25,674 bases of DNA from a virus: IMG/VR virus record IMGVR_UViG_3300027969_000393, positions 1 through 25,674 of that record, one strand, 5' to 3'. The translations under genes and the position numbers were made by a program. Below, piece after piece: positions 22,286 through 25,674 of this stretch; positions within the stretch are counted from its first letter, which is position 1, and every line of letters begins with the position of its first letter. Under the pieces are notes generated by a model. The model did no database searches, had not been told where the DNA came from, and saw only the letters and a program-made list of their open reading frames with translations.

Positions 22286-22299
22286 CGCTAAATACTCAG
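22286..22299 (+). promoter_or_regulatory. T4-type late promoter motif, plus strand
   Basis: CGCTAAATACTCAG has core TAAATA at 22289-22294, the only clear plus-strand match noticed. It faces away from the fibre promoter and lies about 50 bases before the first plus-strand gene. Confidence 0.55.
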
Positions 22300-22342
22300 T
22301 AGAAACCACGAGTATCTACACACACTTACAGAGGAAAGCAAA

Positions 22343-22519
22343 ATGAAATACATATCAGAAAGGATGCTGGCCATCTTGGAACGTTTATCCGAAATGTTCC
22401 CAGGCAGCAGCTATCAATCAAGCCTAGATGCTTATCTAGCAGACAAAGGCATTACCGATGCCGCTCAATTAGAAAACTATATCCGTCAGTTCAACTATCA
22501 AAAGGAACAATACCTATGA
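22343..22519 (+). CDS. 58-residue helical protein, unknown function
   Basis: Starts at ATG 22343 with GAGGAAAG about seven bases upstream and ends at TGA 22517-22519. The protein is MKYISERMLAILERLSEMFP then GSSYQSSLDAYLADKGITDA and a final charged helix ending QYL. It is soluble, acidic to neutral and helical. The strong ribosome binding site, upstream promoter motif and ATGA overlap with the next frame make it a credible gene. No family is recognised; a small host-interaction protein is a guess from size and position. Confidence 0.75.
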   Translation: MKYISERMLAILERLSEMFPGSSYQSSLDAYLADKGITDAAQLENYIRQFNYQKEQYL

Positions 22520-22635
22520 AAAACTTTTTAAACACCATATACGACATTTGTCTATCAATTGGACAAACAAGAGCGGCATGTGCATTGGCTCGCGTGGGCC
22601 GATACGAAGAAGCCAAAGCCTTGATGACCAAATAA
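22516..22635 (+). CDS. 39-residue protein, unknown function
   Basis: Starts at the ATG overlapping the previous stop (ATGA) and ends at TAA 22633-22635. It begins MKNFLNTIYDICLSIGQTRA and ends RVGRYEEAKALMTK. The Ala-rich helical middle (RAACALARVGRYEEAKAL) resembles a single helical hairpin. Translational coupling to the previous gene supports it. The function is unknown. Confidence 0.65.
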   Translation: MKNFLNTIYDICLSIGQTRAACALARVGRYEEAKALMTK

Positions 22636-22664
22636 CTTGTTGCACCGCAAGAGATATATACACT

Positions 22665-23240
22665 ATGAACTTAGTTTATATCCACGGTGCTAATGCCACC
22701 GGCGAAAGTTTTAATCATATCAGAACTAGACTGGGCAAGGGTCTGGACTTAAACTACGACAGTCGTGACGGGTTTGAACATAACCTAGCACAGATGCAAC
22801 AGAGTTTGGCTGGAGTAAATCAGTGTTTCTTCATAGCACACAGCCTAGGTGGCATATATGCACTGCATCTCAGCCACCACTTGCCCACACAGGTTTCGGG
22901 CGCAGTTACACTAAGCACACCCTATGGTGGTGCAGAAGTAGCGGACTATGCTCAATACTTTTTACCATTCAGCAGGCTCATGCGTGATATTGGTCCTAGC
23001 AGCTGGGCCATGCGGGAAGCGGCTAAGATCAAAGTGCAGCATCCTTGGTGCAACGTGGTCACTGTACAAGGTCGCAGTCCGTTTATAGTCGTGGCCAATG
23101 ATGGAGTTGTTAGTATTCAAAGCCAACGGCACCATGCAGATATGGAACTAGTAGATGTTGACTATAACCACTATGAAGTGGTGTTGGCAGAACCCGTGGT
23201 AGAGATCATCCGTGAACGGATAAACAGAATCACAAAATAG
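22665..23240 (+). CDS. Alpha/beta hydrolase (lipase/esterase-like)
   Basis: 191 residues from ATG 22665 (MNLVYIHGANATGESF). The frame is open further upstream, but that region overlaps the 39-residue gene, and the true fold begins with the strand VYIHG, which carries the oxyanion-hole HG. The nucleophile elbow is AHSLGG with Ser60, the acid is probably Asp146 (NDGVVS) and the base His169 (YNHYEVV), giving a complete Ser-Asp-His triad. STPYGG at 84-89 is typical of lipase/PGAP1-like enzymes. The substrate is unknown: lipids, esters or a peptide are possible. There is no signal peptide, so it would act in the cytoplasm or reach membranes from inside. The ribosome binding site is weak. Confidence 0.85.
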   Translation: MNLVYIHGANATGESFNHIRTRLGKGLDLNYDSRDGFEHNLAQMQQSLAGVNQCFFIAHSLGGIYALHLSHHLPTQVSGAVTLSTPYGGAEVADYAQYFLPFSRLMRDIGPSSWAMREAAKIKVQHPWCNVVTVQGRSPFIVVANDGVVSIQSQRHHADMELVDVDYNHYEVVLAEPVVEIIRERINRITK

Positions 23241-23241
23241 C

Positions 23242-23269
23242 TTGTTTTTTTAAATAAAGGCTATATAAT
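23242..23269 (+). promoter_or_regulatory. Sigma70-type promoter for the 90-residue protein
   Basis: TTGTTT (23242-23247), a 16-base spacer and a perfect TATAAT (23264-23269). The leader is about 55 bases and ends in AGGAG before the ATG at 23330, pointing to strong, probably early, expression. Confidence 0.65.
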
Positions 23270-23329
23270 AAACTAACAGCGAAATAGAAGTAGCTGCTAG
23301 ACACAGACATTACACACAGGAGAATTAAA

Positions 23330-23602
23330 ATGTCAGACACTTTTACAGCACCAAAACTACCAGAAGTTAAATTCAACAAGAACGGCTACGAAATCCGTAC
23401 AGACATCTTGGGCATGGCAAAAAGCCTAGTACAAGATGATTTCCAATCTAAATTTGCAGGTTGGGAAATGACAGCTACTCGTGATGAGAAGACTGGTCAA
23501 ATCGTTACTAAAGTAGGTATGCCAGAGTTTCCAGGTTTAGATAAAGTACTAGAAACCGCCGAAAAGATGTATTCATTTGTTAACAGCGGCGTGAAGAAAT
23601 AA
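23330..23602 (+). CDS. Small conserved-looking phage protein, likely highly expressed, unknown function
   Basis: 90 residues: MSDTFTAPKLPEVKFNKNGY, then EIRTDILGMAKSLVQDDFQS, a Trp-containing beta stretch (GWEMTATRDEKTGQIVTKVG) and PEFPGLDKVLETAEKMYSFV. It is soluble and mixed alpha/beta, with no catalytic motif. I believe very similar small proteins occur widely in T4-like marine phages without assigned function. The strong sigma70-like promoter, AGGAG ribosome binding site and strong terminator indicate an abundant monocistronic product. It ends 61 bases before the convergent desaturase gene. Confidence 0.8.
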   Translation: MSDTFTAPKLPEVKFNKNGYEIRTDILGMAKSLVQDDFQSKFAGWEMTATRDEKTGQIVTKVGMPEFPGLDKVLETAEKMYSFVNSGVKK

Positions 23603-23633
23603 AAGTACGCTCGTAGAGCATTACAATAGTGGT

Positions 23634-23665
23634 AAAAGAAAAGCACCTTCGGGTGCTTTTTCTTT
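23634..23665. terminator. Bidirectional rho-independent terminator with UUCG loop
   Basis: AAGCACC-TTCG-GGTGCTT, extended by A-rich and T-rich flanks that also pair (AAAAGAA with TTTCTTT). It lies between the convergent 90-residue gene (plus) and desaturase gene (minus), and it has a run of A on one side and T on the other, so it can stop transcription from both directions. Confidence 0.92.
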
Positions 23666-24365
23666 ATCTAACTGTGGCTAACTTAAAGAACCGCAGTATT
23701 GAAATATACATCCAACCTAGATCAAACTCATACCACTTCTGGCTGAACTTGGCATTGGCGCCGTCAGCATGGTGATTGTTGTGTAGTTCTTCCCCGCCAA
23801 TCCATACAGCCCAAGGGATGATGTTACGGCTGGTGTCTTTGGTATCAGTGTTGCGATATCCCCACCAATGGCTAAGCCCGTTGACTACTCCAGCAGCCCA
23901 GAACGGAATCCATATCATTTGAATACCCCACACTACAAGTCCCCACGGTCCAAAGAGCAAGAAGTCTATGACCAGCATTAAAAGAATACCTGAGCGACTG
24001 TGTGCAGAGTAAAGGTTGCGTTCGATCCAATCATTAGGGCAGTCCTTGCTCAAGGAGTCAACCATAGCTGTGTCTTTGCTGGCACTATGATAAAGCAATG
24101 CTCCGCCGAACAGCACACGCCAAATGCCGTAGATCTGTGGGCTATGCGGATCGCCCTCTTGGTCCGAACGTTGATGATGTTTGCGATGTATGGCCACCCA
24201 TTGGCGAGTAACCATTCCTGTGGTCAGCCAAAGCCAGGCTCGCATAAAGTGGTTAACCGCTGGGTGAAATTGGACAGCTCTATGTGTTTGGCTTCTGTGC
24301 AAATACAGGGTAACACAGGCTATAGTGATTTGTACCATCACTAGGGTATAGATTATTATGTTCAT
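23664..24365 (-). CDS. Fatty acid desaturase (acyl-CoA/acyl-lipid delta-9 type)
   Basis: 233 residues. All three histidine boxes of membrane di-iron desaturases are present: HRSQTH (23-28), HRKHH (60-64) and HNNHH (195-199), with the extra His166 in NGLSHWWGYR. Hydrophobic segments at about 3-22, 41-60, 125-150 and 150-165 form the membrane core. It would introduce a double bond into host or phage-directed fatty acids, changing membrane fluidity. It is shorter than many bacterial enzymes (about 300 or more) but has every metal ligand, so it is probably active. It is isolated on the minus strand, convergent with the 90-residue gene and divergent from the HAD gene; a weak AAAG precedes the ATG. 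This is an auxiliary metabolic gene, probably acquired from a bacterium. Confidence 0.93.
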   Translation of the reverse strand: MNIIIYTLVMVQITIACVTLYLHRSQTHRAVQFHPAVNHFMRAWLWLTTGMVTRQWVAIHRKHHQRSDQEGDPHSPQIYGIWRVLFGGALLYHSASKDTAMVDSLSKDCPNDWIERNLYSAHSRSGILLMLVIDFLLFGPWGLVVWGIQMIWIPFWAAGVVNGLSHWWGYRNTDTKDTSRNIIPWAVWIGGEELHNNHHADGANAKFSQKWYEFDLGWMYISILRFFKLATVR

Positions 24366-24380
24366 TCTTTACTTATCCGC

Positions 24381-24409
24381 TTGACAACAGCCCAAAATAA
24401 TGCTATAAT
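24381..24409 (+). promoter_or_regulatory. Consensus sigma70 promoter of the HAD gene (leaderless layout)
   Basis: TTGACA (24381-24386), a 17-base spacer ending in the extended -10 TG, and TATAAT (24404-24409): all consensus elements are perfect. The ATG at 24416 is seven bases after the -10, exactly where transcription would start, and there is no Shine-Dalgarno sequence. Confidence 0.88.
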
Positions 24410-24415
24410 ACTGGT

Positions 24416-25000
24416 ATGAAGCAAAAAATTATACTCACAGACGCAGACGGTGTTCTACTAGATTGGGAATGGGCATTCTCAGTTTGGATGCAAGAACGTG
24501 GTTATACCTTAACAGCTGACAATAAGAAAAGCTATTATCTACATCATCACTACAACGAGCTAGAAGAAAAAGATTCGAAGAAAGTCATCAAGACATTCAA
24601 TGAATCAGCAGCAATTGGATTTCTTCCTGCCTTACGTGACAGTGCTTACTATGTTAAAAGACTGCACGAGGAACACGGCTACCAATTCCGGGTTATTACA
24701 AGTCTAAGTCTAGATAAAAACGCACAGAAGCTTCGCGAAAAGAATCTACACAAACTGTTTGGCAATGCTATTGAGAATATAATCTGTTTGGACACAGGTG
24801 CAGACAAAGATTCAGCATTGGAACCATACCGTGATAGCGGCTTGTGGTGGATTGAAGACAAACCGGCTAATGCCGATGTTGGGTATTATTTAGGTTTGAA
24901 ATCAATTCTTATCGAGCACGGACACAACATGCATCATGAGTGTGCTTATCCTATAGTTAAGAACTGGAAAGAAATCTACGGTATTATTGTAGATCACTGA
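24416..25000 (+). CDS. HAD-superfamily hydrolase, possibly 5'(3')-deoxyribonucleotidase-like
   Basis: 194 residues. Motif I is DADGVLLDW, with nucleophile Asp9 and general acid Asp11. Motif II is the Thr/Ser of VITSLS. A Lys in DKDSALEPY fits motif III, and WWIEDKPANAD fits motif IV with an acidic pair (Glu-Asp). These are the residues expected of a HAD phosphatase. The helical cap between motifs I and II contains LHHHYNELEEKDSKK. Phage relatives often dephosphorylate nucleotides, which would fit a phage that degrades host DNA and encodes RNR, but the substrate is not determined. It has a perfect sigma70 promoter and a leaderless layout, so early expression is likely. Its 3' end overlaps the convergent amidotransferase-like gene by 17 bases. 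Confidence 0.85.
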   Translation: MKQKIILTDADGVLLDWEWAFSVWMQERGYTLTADNKKSYYLHHHYNELEEKDSKKVIKTFNESAAIGFLPALRDSAYYVKRLHEEHGYQFRVITSLSLDKNAQKLREKNLHKLFGNAIENIICLDTGADKDSALEPYRDSGLWWIEDKPANADVGYYLGLKSILIEHGHNMHHECAYPIVKNWKEIYGIIVDH

Positions 25001-25619
25001 CAAAGTCCAACAGCAACTCGTGATGTCGGCCACTGTGATAATGTGGCTTCATCCAACTGTGGTATTCCGAATACCAACTAGGTTGGCTTTCTGGGTGACA
25101 CCCTATTAGCCCTATGTTGTTTTGTATAATAGCCATTGGATCGCCGTTGGCATAAGTAGCTACAGTTTTAAATTTTGTAGTATCACCTACCAATGCACAC
25201 CCATCATAGAAGTACATGCGTTCCTGTTGCCCTTGCCAAGTAATGGGTAATGCTTTGGCATGCGGTCTACGTGTGTCTGTGCCGGGTCGAGTGATGTATT
25301 GCACAGCTTCTATGCCGTCTACAATATTGAAGTAGTCTTTAGCTGCCCAGTATGCGCCCATGCATATGCCTAGATACCTTCCGCCTCGACTAACAAAGTC
25401 TTTGACTCGATCGCCGTTGTGTGCCAGCAGGTGATCAAAACTATCAGCATCACCAATACCGCCTGGTACAGCTATCATATCAACATCGTCGAAGAAGTCA
25501 GCGTCAAGAGGCCAGCGTGTGAATATTTTAAAACTATGGTATGGTTGTAGTGCCTGGAGAATGCCGTTGCCGGACTCTACTGAGCATTTAGGCTGATGCA
25601 AGAACAATGCTATCTTCAT
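24984..25619 (-). CDS. Class I glutamine-amidotransferase-like protein (biotin-protein-ligase N-domain type)
   Basis: 211 residues from ATG 25619 (MKIALFLHQPKCSVESGNGI); the frame is open to the window edge, but this start begins at the first core strand. A Gly-rich loop AVPGGIGDADSFDHLL (50-65) precedes the nucleophile elbow GICMGAYWA with Cys86, and GCHPES supplies His175 and Glu177, so the triad is complete. RRPHAKA and MYFYDG resemble the BPL_N family seen at the N-terminus of eukaryotic biotin-protein ligases and as standalone bacterial and phage proteins. No synthetase or ligase domain is attached, so what it acts on is unknown. A TATAAA lies six bases before the ATG, but no convincing -35 is seen. 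Confidence 0.78.
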   Translation of the reverse strand: MKIALFLHQPKCSVESGNGILQALQPYHSFKIFTRWPLDADFFDDVDMIAVPGGIGDADSFDHLLAHNGDRVKDFVSRGGRYLGICMGAYWAAKDYFNIVDGIEAVQYITRPGTDTRRPHAKALPITWQGQQERMYFYDGCALVGDTTKFKTVATYANGDPMAIIQNNIGLIGCHPESQPSWYSEYHSWMKPHYHSGRHHELLLDFVSDLQ

Positions 25620-25674
25620 ACAGTCTTTATAAAAGTGCTCACTTAGAACGCCATTCCGGGGCACGACTCCCATA

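Noticed and set aside
22548-22664. Upstream extension of the hydrolase frame (39 more codons)
   Set aside because: It overlaps the 39-residue gene in another frame, lacks a ribosome binding site, and the hydrolase fold begins at the later ATG (VYIHG strand).

Overview
The window looks like part of the genome of a T4-superfamily contractile-tailed phage (myovirus), of the kind common in marine and freshwater viromes. Four things support this. There is a phage-type class Ia ribonucleotide reductase operon. There is a long run of virion genes with tail-fibre and tail-spike architecture. A recurrent TAAATACT motif resembles the T4 late promoter (TATAAATA). The genes are tightly packed and often overlap by ATGA. 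The host cannot be read from the sequence; the desaturase looks proteobacterial to me, but that is only an impression.

Layout. From about 22.2 kb leftwards to base 1 every gene is on the minus strand, so transcription runs right to left. In that order: a repeat-bearing fibre protein (22207-21428); a 2282-residue modular structural protein (21410-14562); a small protein; a polymerase-beta-type nucleotidyltransferase-like protein and a KxDG (ligase/capping-type) nucleotidyltransferase-like protein, translationally coupled (14237-12328); a small, probably abundant protein behind the best late promoter (12215-11781); a conserved unknown (11686-11294); a coiled-coil/one-helix membrane protein that could be a holin or XhlA-like protein (11171-10854); an unknown; and a coupled trio of probable virion or capsid-interior proteins (10357-7807). 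Then come a PD-(D/E)XK exonuclease with its own sigma70-like promoter (7774-7076), a pectate-lyase-fold tail spike (7037-5433), an unknown, and nrdA, nrdB, a 55-residue protein, glutaredoxin, an Sm-like protein, an unknown and a truncated virion protein at the left edge.

From 22.3 kb rightwards the polarity is mixed. Two very small coupled proteins, an alpha/beta hydrolase and a small conserved protein are on the plus strand. A fatty acid desaturase is on the minus strand. A HAD-family phosphatase-like protein is on the plus strand, and a glutamine-amidotransferase-like protein (biotin-protein-ligase N-domain type) on the minus strand. This block looks like accessory host-takeover metabolism (lipid and nucleotide chemistry).

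How it works together. The nrd block would supply deoxynucleotides, with the glutaredoxin re-reducing NrdA. The late-promoter genes build the tail and capsid. The most interesting material is: (i) the coupled nucleotidyltransferase pair, which with neighbouring proteins carries N-termini resembling the T4 capsid-targeting peptide, so these enzymes may be packaged and injected; (ii) two genes with TTGACA/TATAAT-type promoters placed so that the transcript would start at the ATG (leaderless); (iii) leader hairpins with a conserved loop and a compensating stem change; (iv) a one-residue insertion in the NrdB metal-ligand motif.

No tRNA, rRNA, insertion sequence or CRISPR array was recognised. 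No stretch longer than about 140 bases lacks a gene. All functional calls rest on motif reading by eye, without database searches.
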